Below, piece by piece: positions 25,662 through 34,454 of a stretch of DNA of 64,000 bases. Numbering within the stretch: position 1 is the first letter of the stretch; each line of letters opens with the position of its first letter. The stretch spans positions 310,001 to 374,000 of the forward strand of contig NZ_SLUQ01000009.1 of assembly GCF_004345245.1 (NCBI RefSeq), given 5' to 3'. The translations under genes and the position numbers were made by a program. Origin of the DNA: Rhizobium sp. BK251. GTDB lineage: Bacteria; Pseudomonadota; Alphaproteobacteria; Rhizobiales; Rhizobiaceae. The notes under the pieces are model-generated. The model did no database searches. It was given only the letters and a program-made list of their open reading frames with translations, and was not told where the DNA came from.

Positions 25662-27602
25662 TCAGATCATGAGATTGCCAATCGTCTCGGCGAGTTGTTC
25701 CTGTGAGAAGGGTTTGCCGAGCCGCGGCAGGTCAGGGCTACTGCCGGCCGGCAATTCGGCATAGCCGGTGACGAGGATGATCGGCAGTTGCGGCCATTCC
25801 CCGCGGATGATTTCGGCGAGCTGCGATCCAGTCATGCGTGGCATGGCATGGTCGGAGACGACGAGGTCGACCCTCTGATGGCGCAGGATGTCGAGCGCTT
25901 CCTCTCCACCCTCGGCCTCCAGCACGCTGTGGCCGAGATCGACCAGCATCAGCGTCGTGTTCTTCAACACCAGACTGTCGTCATCGACGACAAGGATCCT
26001 GAGCGACCTTTGCTCGTGTGCGGCCGACTTCGAGGGGGCGGATTTTTCCGCGCTGGCTAATTTCGCGCCGTCTGTGGCGACAGGAAGCCAGAGCTCCACA
26101 GTGGTTCCCTTACCCTTTCCGCTTCTGAGCACGAGCCCTCCGCCCGACTGCTCCACGAGCCCCTGCACCATCGACAGTCCAAGGCCGGTGCCCTTGCCGA
26201 CGCCTTTCGTGGTGAAGAACGGTGCCGCCGCCTGGGCGAGCGTTTCGGCGTCCATGCCCTCGCCCTCGTCCTTTACCGAAATGCAGACATAACGGCCCGG
26301 GCGCAGCACTGCCGCCTGACCTGGCGAAACGGTCTCCTCGTAGGCGGTGATCGAGATCAGGCCGCCGGAAAGCATCGCGTCCCGGGCATTGACCACGAGG
26401 TTGAGGATTGCCGTCTCCAGCTGGTTGTAGTCCGTCATCACCGATGGAAGATCGGGCGGGAAGCGGGTTTCCAGAAATGCCGTCGCCCCGAGCGACCGCT
26501 GCAGCAGGTCTGTCATGCCAGCGATCAGCGCCGGAACCTCGATCGCGTCCATCTGCAAGGTCTGGCGGCGGGAGAAGGCGAGCAGCCGCTGGGTGAGCGC
26601 AGCCCCGCGCTGGGCACCCTGGACGGCGTTGGCGATCAGTGGCGCGATCGGCGAATCCTCCGGCAGCCGTCGGCGGACGATCTCCAGGCTGCCGAGCACC
26701 GCCATCAGCAGATTGTTGAAATCATGGGCGATCCCACCGGTAAGCTGGCCGAGTGCCTCCATCTTCTGAGATTGGAAGAGCTCTTCGCGGGCGCGTTCGA
26801 GCGCCTGTTGCGCCTGTCTCTTTTCACTTATGTCACGCGTGACCTTGGCGAAACCCAGGAGTTCGCCGCGCTCATCGCGGATCGCATCGACCACGACGCT
26901 TGCCCAGAAGCGGGTTCCGTCCTTTCGCTGCCGCCAGCCCTCGCTTTCGAAGCGGCCTTCCCTTCGCGCCGTTTCGAGCGAGCGCTGCGGTTCGCCCCTT
27001 GCCCTGTCCTCGTCGGTGTAGAAGCGCGAGAAATGCTGGCCGAGTATCTCTTCGGGCATATAGCCCTTGATCCGCTGCGCCCCCGCGTTCCAGTTGGAGA
27101 CCAGTCCGTCGGGATCAAGCATGTAGATCGCGTAGTCGGTGACACCCTGCACGAGGATGCGAAACTGCTGCTCGCTGCGCTTGAGCTCGGCCTCGGCCTG
27201 CTTGCGCTCGGTCAGGTCGCGCGTCACCTTGGCAAAGCCGATCAGTTCGCCTGTCGAGGTGCGCACCGGATCGATGATGACATGCGCCCAGAAGCGGCTT
27301 CCATCCTTGCGGACGCGCCAGCCCTCGTTGTCGAACCGCCCTTCGCTCAGCGCGGTTGCAAGCGCCCGCTCCGGCAGGCCGGCCTTCCGATCCTCTTCGG
27401 GATAGAAGCGAGAGAAATGCTCACCGAGGATTTCATGGGCCTGATAGCCCTTGTAACGCTGCGCCCCGGCGTTCCAGCTTGTGACCAGGCCCTCCGGGCT
27501 CAGCATGAAAATGGCATAGTCCGTGATCGCGTCGACGAGAAGGCGAAAGCGCCCCTCGTCCATCAATGACTCTATGCGTCGCTCATTCTCGGCAAGCTGC
27601 AT
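25662..27602 (-). CDS. Soluble hybrid histidine kinase with two PAS domains and a receiver
   Basis: A 646-residue signalling kinase without membrane segments. In order it has two closely similar PAS/PAC domains (about 15-130 and 140-255, both with SWNAGAQRYKGY or SNWNAGAQRIKGY). A HisKA box follows with phospho-acceptor H293 (GIAHDFNNLL), then an ATPase domain (NLVVNARDAM, GTGLGLSMV). The C-terminal receiver has phospho-acceptor D584 (VVSDHAMP). The duplicated PAS domains suggest an internal ligand, often heme or flavin, but none is proven. ATG 27602 follows GAGGGG at good spacing; a TTG at 27650 would add 16 residues. No response-regulator partner is adjacent. Confidence 0.92.
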   Translation of the reverse strand: MQLAENERRIESLMDEGRFRLLVDAITDYAIFMLSPEGLVTSWNAGAQRYKGYQAHEILGEHFSRFYPEEDRKAGLPERALATALSEGRFDNEGWRVRKDGSRFWAHVIIDPVRTSTGELIGFAKVTRDLTERKQAEAELKRSEQQFRILVQGVTDYAIYMLDPDGLVSNWNAGAQRIKGYMPEEILGQHFSRFYTDEDRARGEPQRSLETARREGRFESEGWRQRKDGTRFWASVVVDAIRDERGELLGFAKVTRDISEKRQAQQALERAREELFQSQKMEALGQLTGGIAHDFNNLLMAVLGSLEIVRRRLPEDSPIAPLIANAVQGAQRGAALTQRLLAFSRRQTLQMDAIEVPALIAGMTDLLQRSLGATAFLETRFPPDLPSVMTDYNQLETAILNLVVNARDAMLSGGLISITAYEETVSPGQAAVLRPGRYVCISVKDEGEGMDAETLAQAAAPFFTTKGVGKGTGLGLSMVQGLVEQSGGGLVLRSGKGKGTTVELWLPVATDGAKLASAEKSAPSKSAAHEQRSLRILVVDDDSLVLKNTTLMLVDLGHSVLEAEGGEEALDILRHQRVDLVVSDHAMPRMTGSQLAEIIRGEWPQLPIILVTGYAELPAGSSPDLPRLGKPFSQEQLAETIGNLMI

Positions 27603-27770
27603 GTTCCCCTCGGCGCTACGGACCAACTCCCGAAACGCCTCTGATTTCAATTGGTTCCATCAGGAGGGAAAAATTCGCGGCCCCGGACCAAGATCGCAAG
27701 GTCCGGCATGAATGGAAAACTGTATTCACTGCGCCGCAGCGTTGCCGTAGCGGCAGGACGGAAGGATGGT

Positions 27771-29186
27771 TCAGACCGCCTGCTCGTGCGGATAATAGAT
27801 CCGTGCCAGTCGCTCCGCGACGGCATAGGCCTGGGTGACGATCTCCGGCACGAGGTCGATATCGGGCAGGCTGCCGAGCCCGAGCGGACCGATCGCGAAC
27901 AGTCCCGCCGTTGTCCGCCCATCGACGGAAACCTCGCCCGCCGCATTGACCGCGAGACCAAGGCCAAGCTCGTCCGGCATGGCAAGGCGGGCCGAAATCA
28001 GGCTCTGCATCAGCGGTGTGTCCAGGTGGGGCGCCTGGCAGCGGCAATCCAGCACCTGGTCGCAATAGACGAGTTCCTCCTGCGACTTGCCGGCGGGCCT
28101 CATCATGATGCCGCCCGGCATGCGTTCTCCCACGACACCCTTGCGCAACACGGTGTTGCCTTCCGCAAGCTCGCGACGCAGGCGAAGATAGATAGCTTCG
28201 GGCAGGCGGTTGCGATGGCTGTCGTAGATTGCCCTGAGGTGTCGGTTGAACTGCTGCTTCTGGCGCGCAGGAAGCGACCGCCACAGCGAGCGGGCGCGCT
28301 TGCGCAGGCCGTTCATCACCGACTGCCAGTTCTGGCCCTCTTCCTCGGCGCGGCGACAGGCATCGCGAATGAAGCGCACGATCTCCGGAAGGCTCGACGG
28401 CAGGGCTTCGGCTGGGAACACCGGATCTGCGGACATGCGGGTATGGCTTTGCGGAAGGAAACCGCGCCGCGAAATGATCGTTATCTGGCCGGCATAGCCG
28501 TCCTCGCGCATGCGCAGCAAGGTATCTACGACCCTGAGGCCGCTGCCGAGCAGAACCGTGTGCGGGCGGGCGACAAGGCGGCGCGCGCGCACGCCCGTCT
28601 CATCCACTGCATGCTGTCGCTTTTGCTGCGCCGGATTGCTGATGCCGTAGCCCGTGGCGAGGATGACCCGGTCGAACAGCGGATTGCCCGGATTTGCGCT
28701 CTCGACGAGGAAGCGGTTGCCGCGGCTGCGGCCAATGGAAATGACCGGCTCGTGGCAGACCTGCACGGTGATGTCGTGGCGCGTGGCGAGCGCTTCGGAA
28801 AAGCGCTGGAAGACGTAGTCGCTGAAGATGCCCTTGGGCACGAAGATCTGCTGGAACCCGGGAATGGCGGCCGGCACGGCGGCGCGGAATTCGGCATTGC
28901 CCAGCAGCCAGCCGTTGAAATCCTCGGGATCACCCTCGGAAACGGAAAGGTCACGCACGCGGCTATTGAGGATCTCGCCCAATTGGGCCGAGGCCAGTGC
29001 CTGACCGCCGCTGACGTCCGCATTCGGATCGAAAAGCTGAAGATGGAACGGCGTCTTGACGGTCTTCATCAGCGAGATCGCCATCATCATGCCGGAAAAG
29101 CCGCGGCCAACAATGGCGATGCGCGGAACGCTGCAGGCTGGTGCTGCCGCGGCAGCCTTCGAAGAGAAAAGTCCCCGAACCGTCAT
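27771..29186 (-). CDS. FAD/NAD(P)-binding protein (NAD_binding_9 type)
   Basis: A 471-residue flavoprotein-like protein. The N-terminal dinucleotide motif is IAIVGRGFSGMMMAISL, and a second nucleotide-binding block includes VILATGYGISN. The pattern matches the FAD-NAD(P)-binding family seen next to siderophore or hydroxylase genes, but no partner is nearby, so the substrate is unknown. ATG 29186 (MTVRGLFSS) has AAAGGAG five bases upstream; an earlier in-frame start at 29225 is less likely. Confidence 0.85.
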   Translation of the reverse strand: MTVRGLFSSKAAAAAPACSVPRIAIVGRGFSGMMMAISLMKTVKTPFHLQLFDPNADVSGGQALASAQLGEILNSRVRDLSVSEGDPEDFNGWLLGNAEFRAAVPAAIPGFQQIFVPKGIFSDYVFQRFSEALATRHDITVQVCHEPVISIGRSRGNRFLVESANPGNPLFDRVILATGYGISNPAQQKRQHAVDETGVRARRLVARPHTVLLGSGLRVVDTLLRMREDGYAGQITIISRRGFLPQSHTRMSADPVFPAEALPSSLPEIVRFIRDACRRAEEEGQNWQSVMNGLRKRARSLWRSLPARQKQQFNRHLRAIYDSHRNRLPEAIYLRLRRELAEGNTVLRKGVVGERMPGGIMMRPAGKSQEELVYCDQVLDCRCQAPHLDTPLMQSLISARLAMPDELGLGLAVNAAGEVSVDGRTTAGLFAIGPLGLGSLPDIDLVPEIVTQAYAVAERLARIYYPHEQAV

Positions 29187-29517
29187 ATCAACTCCTTTGC
29201 GGCTTGCCGCTACGTGGTCGATCAAGGCTTCAGCGCATTCGATGCAGTCAGAGATAAGTCCTCACGGATTCCCGCCGCAATCAAACTTCCGGCGTTCAAA
29301 TCGGTTCCAGCGCGGTGATTTCCTCCGCATTGGAAATGGCGGCTCCTAGTCCGCCAAACCCCTTGTCTTGCCGCTTGGCGCGGACTTGAGACATTATTGT
29401 CTATCGTTTTGGTCGTGTATAAAAGCGCTATTTAAGGGCCCCTGCAAGCACTTTCTGAGGCTATTTTCGCAGTCCAAAGCGCCAGAGGCCTGAAGGCTCG
29501 CCACCGTACTCGGTCCA
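29187..29517. other. Intergenic region, 331 bases
   Basis: This gap lies between two minus-strand genes and should carry the promoter of the FAD-binding protein gene. It contains a locally AT-rich part around 29390-29435 but no clear -35/-10 pair, repeat or RNA structure. No coding frame is convincing. Confidence 0.4.
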
Positions 29518-30087
29518 CTAGGAGGCGGCGAGCGTCGCCAGTGCGGGACGATCAGACTGTGTTTTCAATCGCTTCACGAGATCATAGCCGTCCTGCCAAC
29601 GGCCGAAGCCGCTCGCCACGTTGATGTGCCCGGCATGGCCGAGATGGATGAGATCGCTTTTCCACAGGGAGGCGTAGTGCCGCAGCCTCTCGAACGACAT
29701 GTAATGGTCGTCTAGGCTGCCCACGACGAGGGTCGAAAACGGCAGTTCTCTTGCTGGCATATCCGCGAACTCTATCTGTCCGGGATGAAGCCTTTCGGTG
29801 CGTTCCAGATCGCAGGGGGCAACGAGGAGCGCGCCCTTGATTCTGCGGGCCACCGGGCGATCGGCGAGCCTTGCAGCAAGGAGGCAGCCGAGACTGTGGG
29901 CGACGATAAAGGCCTCTCCGCACGCCACCAGCGCAGCCTCCGCCCTCGCGGCCCATTCGTCCAGCACGGGTCTTTCCCAGTCCCTCTGCTGCACGATCAG
30001 AGCAGTTGCGTCGTCCTGCGCCCAGTATTGTTGCCAGTGCCCTTCGCCAGAGCCGTTCAATCCTGGAAAAATCAGCGTTCGCGCCAT
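29518..30087 (-). CDS. RBBP9/YdeN-family alpha/beta hydrolase
   Basis: A 189-residue small serine hydrolase of the RBBP9/YdeN family. The nucleophile elbow is VAHSLGC, the acid is in VVGSLDDHYM, and the catalytic histidine is in GHAGHINV. The family start LIFPGLNGSGEGHWQQYW is present. The start at ATG 30087 (MARTLIFPG) follows AGGA; the frame upstream is unconserved. Natural substrates of this family are poorly known. It is divergent from treY across 246 bases. Confidence 0.88.
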   Translation of the reverse strand: MARTLIFPGLNGSGEGHWQQYWAQDDATALIVQQRDWERPVLDEWAARAEAALVACGEAFIVAHSLGCLLAARLADRPVARRIKGALLVAPCDLERTERLHPGQIEFADMPARELPFSTLVVGSLDDHYMSFERLRHYASLWKSDLIHLGHAGHINVASGFGRWQDGYDLVKRLKTQSDRPALATLAAS

Positions 30088-30197
30088 GAGAAATCCTGTC
30101 GCCGCGCATCCTGCGGCCGTCACCCGCGCGCATGCGGGCACGATAATTCCCGTTGGGCTTTATTATGAGGACGGGAAGCTGGCCGATAAGGAATTAA

Positions 30198-30214
30198 AGT
30201 TTAAACTCTATAAT
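30198..30214. promoter_or_regulatory. AT-rich palindrome and TATAAT box upstream of treY
   Basis: AGTTTAAACT, a perfect 10-base palindrome (30198-30207), is directly followed by TATAAT (30209-30214), 120 bases before the treY start. A convincing -35 hexamer was not found. The patch is strikingly AT-rich for this genome and may serve treY or the divergent hydrolase gene. Confidence 0.35.
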
Positions 30215-30333
30215 ATTGGTAGAATATTCGGCTGAGGCTCCCGTCTCTGGTGTAATAGCCACGGAACAAAGCGGCCGGCATGCCGTTCTGGAAAGTCAGC
30301 ACCGAGGCGCATAGTTGCGACAGAACAATCTCC

Positions 30334-32994
30334 ATGACCTTTCCGACCTCCACCTATCGGCTGCAGTTTCGCGACGGAATGACCTTCGACCGCGCCCGGC
30401 AGATCATCGGCTACCTGAAGGCGCTTGGCATCAGCCACCTCTACGCCTCGCCTGTGTTCAGGGCCGCGCGAGGCTCCACCCACGGATATGACGTCGTCGA
30501 TCCCAATGGGTTCGACTCCGCACTTGGGGGAGAAGCGGGTTTCGACCGCCTCGTCGGCGATCTGAAGGCCGCTGGTATCGGCCTGATCCTCGATATCGTT
30601 CCAAACCACATGGCCGCCTCTCCGGAAAACCGATGGTGGCTGAGCCTGCTCGAATGGGGAGCCGACAGCCCCTATGCCGGACATTTCGATATCGACTGGA
30701 CGAAGCGGTTGACGCTCCCCTGCCTTGGCCGACCTTTCGACGAGGTGCTGGCTGACCGCGAGTTGCGGCTCGTTGCAGATGCCGACGGCGGATATCTCGC
30801 CGCTGCCTATTACGAAAATCGCATCGCCCTCGATCCGCGAACCTACGGCGAAGTGCTGCGCGAACTGGACGATCCGCTGGCGCTCCGCGTGGCTGAACTT
30901 GCCGCAGCCGCCGAGCCCTCGTCCCCCGCCGATTTCCACGATGAGATGCGTGCCCTGCTCTCCGACGTCGCAGCCCGGCACCGACTTGAAGAGAGACTTG
31001 CGACCCTCGCATCAGATCCCGCCTTCATGCGTGACCTCCACGGCCGTCAGCCCTGGCGTCTGATACCCTGGCAGGATGCGCGAAGCGAGCTGAACTACCG
31101 GCGCTTCTTTGAGATTGCCGGCCTCGCAGGTCTGAAGGTGGAGGATGATACCGTCTTCGACGATGTTCACCGCGAGAGCCTGAAGCTGCTGCGGTCCGGC
31201 CGCATCGACGGTTTGCGCATCGACCATGTCGACGGTCTTGCCGAGCCGGAGGCCTATCTCGCACGTCTGCGGCGCGAGGCCGGCCCCGACGCCTATATCG
31301 TCGTCGAGAAGATCCTTGCCGGCGACGAAATGCTTCCAGTGGACTGGCCGGTCGCTGGGACGACCGGATACGAGTTCATCGCCGCACTTGCCGATCTCAT
31401 GATTGATCCGCATGGAAGCCGATGGCTTCATGAAGCCTATCGGCTGGTGGCGGAAGAGGCCGCCGACTACCGGGGCGGCGAGCGCAACGCCAAGAGCCGA
31501 ATGATCGAGCACAACTTTGACGGCGAGGTCGCGTTCCTGGTGGATCTCGCAATGCGGATCGCCGAAAGCGAAGGCTGGTCCGAGCAGAGGGCCGAGGACA
31601 TCAGGACGGCGATCGCAGAACTTCTGATCGGCTTTCCGGTCTACCGGACTTACGGTGTCGATGGACCGCCGGATGCACATGACCGTGAGGTGCTCGATGC
31701 CGCGATCCGGTATGCCGCGCGAGCCGCGCGAGCCGAGGCGCTGGCGCTCGTCGGTGGCGTTCTTTCCGGAGAAATAGCGACGTTGGAGGCTCGTCGCTTC
31801 CGCATCCGCTTCCAGCAACTGAGCGGCCCGATCATGGCGAAGGCACTCGAGGACACGCTGTTCTACCAATACAATTGCCTGCTGGCAGCAAATGAAGTCG
31901 GCGGCGAGCCGGAACGCCCGCCGGGAGGCCCCCAACGCTTCCATAGCCTGATGGGCGGGCGCCTGCGTCGGCAGCCGAACGGGCTTTCCGCAACCTCCAC
32001 CCACGACACCAAGCGCGGCGAGGACGCCCGCGCAAGGCTCTATGCCTTGAGCGAGGCGCCCGAGGCCTGGGCTGCTGGCGTGACCCGCTGGCGAAAGATG
32101 AACCGCCACCTCATCCGCGATCTTGCCGGCGGATCCGCGCCGGAGCCGAATGTCGAATGGATGCTCTATCAGGCGCTTGCGGGAATATGGCCCGCGCGCT
32201 TCGATCCGTCCTCGAGCCCGGATCGCGAACAGCTCGAAGGCCGCTTCCTTGCCTATGTCGAAAAGGCGGTGCGCGAGGCGAAGCTGCGCACGGATTGGCT
32301 CGAGCCGGCCGAGGACTACGAAGATGCCGTCAAGGCCTATGCGCGAAACCTGCTTTCCGCGGGGAATACCGCCTTTGCGAGGGATTTCGCCGCGACGCTG
32401 GAGCCCTTTATCCGCACCGGCCTCCTCAACAGCCTGACGCAGACGCTGCTCAAGATGACTGCGCCCGGTGTGCCCGACATCTACCAGGGGGCAGAGATGC
32501 TGGATTTCAGCCTTGTCGATCCCGACAACCGTCGTCCGGTCGCGTTCGACCGGCTCGCGGCAGTGCTGGATGAGAACGAAGAACAGTGGACCGATCTGGA
32601 GCCAGGGGCGATGAAGCTCAAGCTGGTGCAGCGCTGCCTGCGGCTTCGTCAGGAGCGGCCGTCGCTCTTTTCTCCCGGCTCCTATCTACCGCTCGACGTC
32701 ACCGGGAGCCAGGGCAACCATGTGCTTGCTTTCTCACGGCAGAGCGGCAGGGATTTCGCGCTGGTGGTCGTTCCCCGCCTGATGCATGGCCGCCTGGTGC
32801 CGGGAAAGCTACACGCGCCGGCCGATTTCTGGTCGGATACGGCGGTCGTGCTGCCGGCGTCGCTGCAGGACAGCACGATGCGGGACGCCCTCACGGGCTC
32901 GATTCACAGGGCCGGTGCGACCTTGCCGGTCGGCTCGTGTCTGGGGTCGCAGCCGGTCGTGCTTCTGCTGCCGGAAAACCCAGAGCCGGCATAG
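30334..32994 (+). CDS. treY: Malto-oligosyltrehalose synthase
   Basis: An 886-residue GH13-type enzyme that converts the reducing-end maltose unit of glycogen oligosaccharides to a trehalose unit by intramolecular transglycosylation. The N-terminus TFPTSTYRLQFRDGMTF and SHLYASPVFRAARGSTHGYD are diagnostic for TreY. The catalytic nucleophile is in DGLRIDHVDGL and the acid/base in VEKILAGDE; SATSTHDTKRGED is the third acid region. ATG 30334 is chosen because homologues begin there; the frame is open from 30280. The partner trehalohydrolase treZ is not adjacent. A perfect hairpin spans its stop codon. Confidence 0.95.
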   Translation: MTFPTSTYRLQFRDGMTFDRARQIIGYLKALGISHLYASPVFRAARGSTHGYDVVDPNGFDSALGGEAGFDRLVGDLKAAGIGLILDIVPNHMAASPENRWWLSLLEWGADSPYAGHFDIDWTKRLTLPCLGRPFDEVLADRELRLVADADGGYLAAAYYENRIALDPRTYGEVLRELDDPLALRVAELAAAAEPSSPADFHDEMRALLSDVAARHRLEERLATLASDPAFMRDLHGRQPWRLIPWQDARSELNYRRFFEIAGLAGLKVEDDTVFDDVHRESLKLLRSGRIDGLRIDHVDGLAEPEAYLARLRREAGPDAYIVVEKILAGDEMLPVDWPVAGTTGYEFIAALADLMIDPHGSRWLHEAYRLVAEEAADYRGGERNAKSRMIEHNFDGEVAFLVDLAMRIAESEGWSEQRAEDIRTAIAELLIGFPVYRTYGVDGPPDAHDREVLDAAIRYAARAARAEALALVGGVLSGEIATLEARRFRIRFQQLSGPIMAKALEDTLFYQYNCLLAANEVGGEPERPPGGPQRFHSLMGGRLRRQPNGLSATSTHDTKRGEDARARLYALSEAPEAWAAGVTRWRKMNRHLIRDLAGGSAPEPNVEWMLYQALAGIWPARFDPSSSPDREQLEGRFLAYVEKAVREAKLRTDWLEPAEDYEDAVKAYARNLLSAGNTAFARDFAATLEPFIRTGLLNSLTQTLLKMTAPGVPDIYQGAEMLDFSLVDPDNRRPVAFDRLAAVLDENEEQWTDLEPGAMKLKLVQRCLRLRQERPSLFSPGSYLPLDVTGSQGNHVLAFSRQSGRDFALVVVPRLMHGRLVPGKLHAPADFWSDTAVVLPASLQDSTMRDALTGSIHRAGATLPVGSCLGSQPVVLLLPENPEPA

Positions 32995-33003
32995 GCCGGC
33001 TCT
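32982..33003 (+). terminator. Perfect 9-bp hairpin spanning the treY stop codon
   Basis: AGAGCCGGC (32982-32990), loop ATAG and GCCGGCTCT (32995-33003) form a strong GC-rich stem; the stop codon lies in the loop. The first T-rich stretch is over 20 bases further on, so intrinsic termination is doubtful. A 3'-end-stabilising hairpin is equally possible. Confidence 0.5.
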
Positions 33004-33158
33004 CGAACGATCGCCTCTCATCTATCTTTTTGACGCAAAGGGAGCGGCCGACTTGTGGAATAAGGGCGATTTCCCTTGCGGTCTGACGCGTCTCGGCATT
33101 TGCTGCCGAGCGAGCAAAGGCGGCGCGATCTCGCCGCCGCCAATCGGGAGGTTTCGAA

Positions 33159-34322
33159 ATGTCTTATCCCATCCTCGACGCTGCAGCGACGCAGGGCCTG
33201 CTTGTCGGCCGCGTCTGGAATCCTGGGGCCGGCGGTCCGAGCATCGTCGTGCTGCGTGACGGCGCTCTCGTCGATATCACCTCGCGGGCGGCGCCGACGC
33301 TGAGCGCACTCTTGGAAATGGATGATCCGGCCGGATTCGTCCGCGCCGCGACAGGCCCGTCGCTCGGAACGATCGAGGCTATCGCGGCCAACAGCACGGC
33401 GGCAACACCCGATACCGCCCTTCCCTATCTTCTAGCACCGGCCGACCTGCAGGCCATAAAGGCTTGTGGCGTCACCTTCGCCCAATCGATGATCGAGCGC
33501 GTCATCGAGGAGAAGGCGGCAGGCAATCCCGCCCGTGCCGCCTCGATCCGCGAGCGTGTCAGCACGCTGATCGGCGGCAGCCTTGCCAATCTAAAGGCTG
33601 GTTCGCCTGAAGCTGCCGCAGTCAAGCAGGCGCTCATCGACGAGGGCATGTGGTCGCAATATCTGGAGGTCGGCATCGGGCCGGACGCCGAGGTGTTCAC
33701 CAAGGCGCCGGTTCTCTCGGCCGTCGGCTGGGGGGCCAATGTCGGCCTTCATCCGGTTTCGACCTGGAACAATCCCGAGCCGGAGATCGTGCTTGCCGTC
33801 AACAGCCGTGGCGAGATCAAGGGCGCAACACTCGGCAACGACGTCAACCTGCGCGACGTCGAGGGACGGTCGGCGCTGCTGCTCGGCAAGGCGAAGGACA
33901 ACAATGCGTCGTGCTCGATCGGGCCTTTCGTGCGGCTCTTCGACCAGAGCTACGGAATCGACGACGTGCGCCGCGCGATCCTCGACCTCAAGGTGACGGG
34001 CGAGGACGGTTTCGTGCTCAAGGGACAAAGCTCGATGGCGAAGATCAGTCGCGATCCCACCGACCTCGTCAAGCAGACCTGCGGCCCGCATCACCAGTAT
34101 CCCGACGGCTTCATGCTCTTCCTCGGCACGCTCTTCGCCCCGACGCAGGACCGCGACGCGCCAAACCAGGGCTTTACCCACAAGCTCGGGGACGTCGTGG
34201 AAATCGAGTCGCCGGGGCTCGGCACGCTGGTGAACTCGGTGCGGCTCTCCACCGAATGCCCGCCATGGACGTTCGGCCTGTCGGCACTCATGCGCAATCT
34301 GGCGGACCGCGGCCTCCTCTGA
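33159..34322 (+). CDS. Fumarylacetoacetate hydrolase-family protein
   Basis: A 387-residue protein whose C-terminal half is a fumarylacetoacetase fold, a metal-dependent family cleaving or dehydrating beta-keto and 2-keto-3-deoxy acids. The metal-ligand region reads WNNPEPEIVLAVNSRGE, followed by TLGNDVNLRDVEGRSALLLGKAKD. The N-terminal half is typical of the longer subgroup found with sugar-acid pathways. GGGAGG lies eight bases before the ATG. It is a single gene between treY and a terminator, so its pathway is not shown by context; a 2-keto-3-deoxy-acid dehydratase role is possible. Confidence 0.85.
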   Translation: MSYPILDAAATQGLLVGRVWNPGAGGPSIVVLRDGALVDITSRAAPTLSALLEMDDPAGFVRAATGPSLGTIEAIAANSTAATPDTALPYLLAPADLQAIKACGVTFAQSMIERVIEEKAAGNPARAASIRERVSTLIGGSLANLKAGSPEAAAVKQALIDEGMWSQYLEVGIGPDAEVFTKAPVLSAVGWGANVGLHPVSTWNNPEPEIVLAVNSRGEIKGATLGNDVNLRDVEGRSALLLGKAKDNNASCSIGPFVRLFDQSYGIDDVRRAILDLKVTGEDGFVLKGQSSMAKISRDPTDLVKQTCGPHHQYPDGFMLFLGTLFAPTQDRDAPNQGFTHKLGDVVEIESPGLGTLVNSVRLSTECPPWTFGLSALMRNLADRGLL

Positions 34323-34352
34323 GGCCGGGGCGGACGGACTCTTGCACCGAAA

Positions 34353-34384
34353 AAGGGGCCCGCGAGCGGCCCCTTCATTTTTCT
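34353..34384 (+). terminator. Rho-independent terminator after the FAH-family gene
   Basis: AAGGGGCC (34353-34360), a seven-base loop and GGCCCCTT (34368-34375) are followed by CATTTTTCT. The stem and T-run fit an intrinsic terminator. It insulates the copper promoter that begins two bases further on. Confidence 0.8.
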
Positions 34385-34385
34385 C

Positions 34386-34416
34386 TTGACCTTCCAGTTG
34401 CTGGAAGGTTGATAAG
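34386..34416 (+). promoter_or_regulatory. CueR-type copper-responsive promoter with MerR-family operator
   Basis: A -35 box TTGACC (34386-34391) is followed after 19 bases by GATAAG as the -10. Between them is the 21-base palindrome with arms ACCTTCCAG (34389-34397) and CTGGAAGGT (34401-34409). The over-long spacer filled by an ACCTTCC inverted repeat is the hallmark of CueR-controlled copA promoters. The regulator gene lies downstream of the ATPase gene. Confidence 0.9.
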
Positions 34417-34454
34417 TTTGTCCGGATGCCTAAATGGGCCTCGGAGAACCGAAC

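Noticed and set aside
27651..29318. 555-codon plus-strand frame opposite the FAD-binding protein gene
   Set aside because: The minus strand encodes a clear dinucleotide-binding protein with a good ribosome site; the plus frame has none.
31715..31740. Short direct repeat GCCGCGCGA within treY
   Set aside because: It is an in-frame Ala-Arg codon repetition inside a helix of a good gene; nothing beyond local codon bias.
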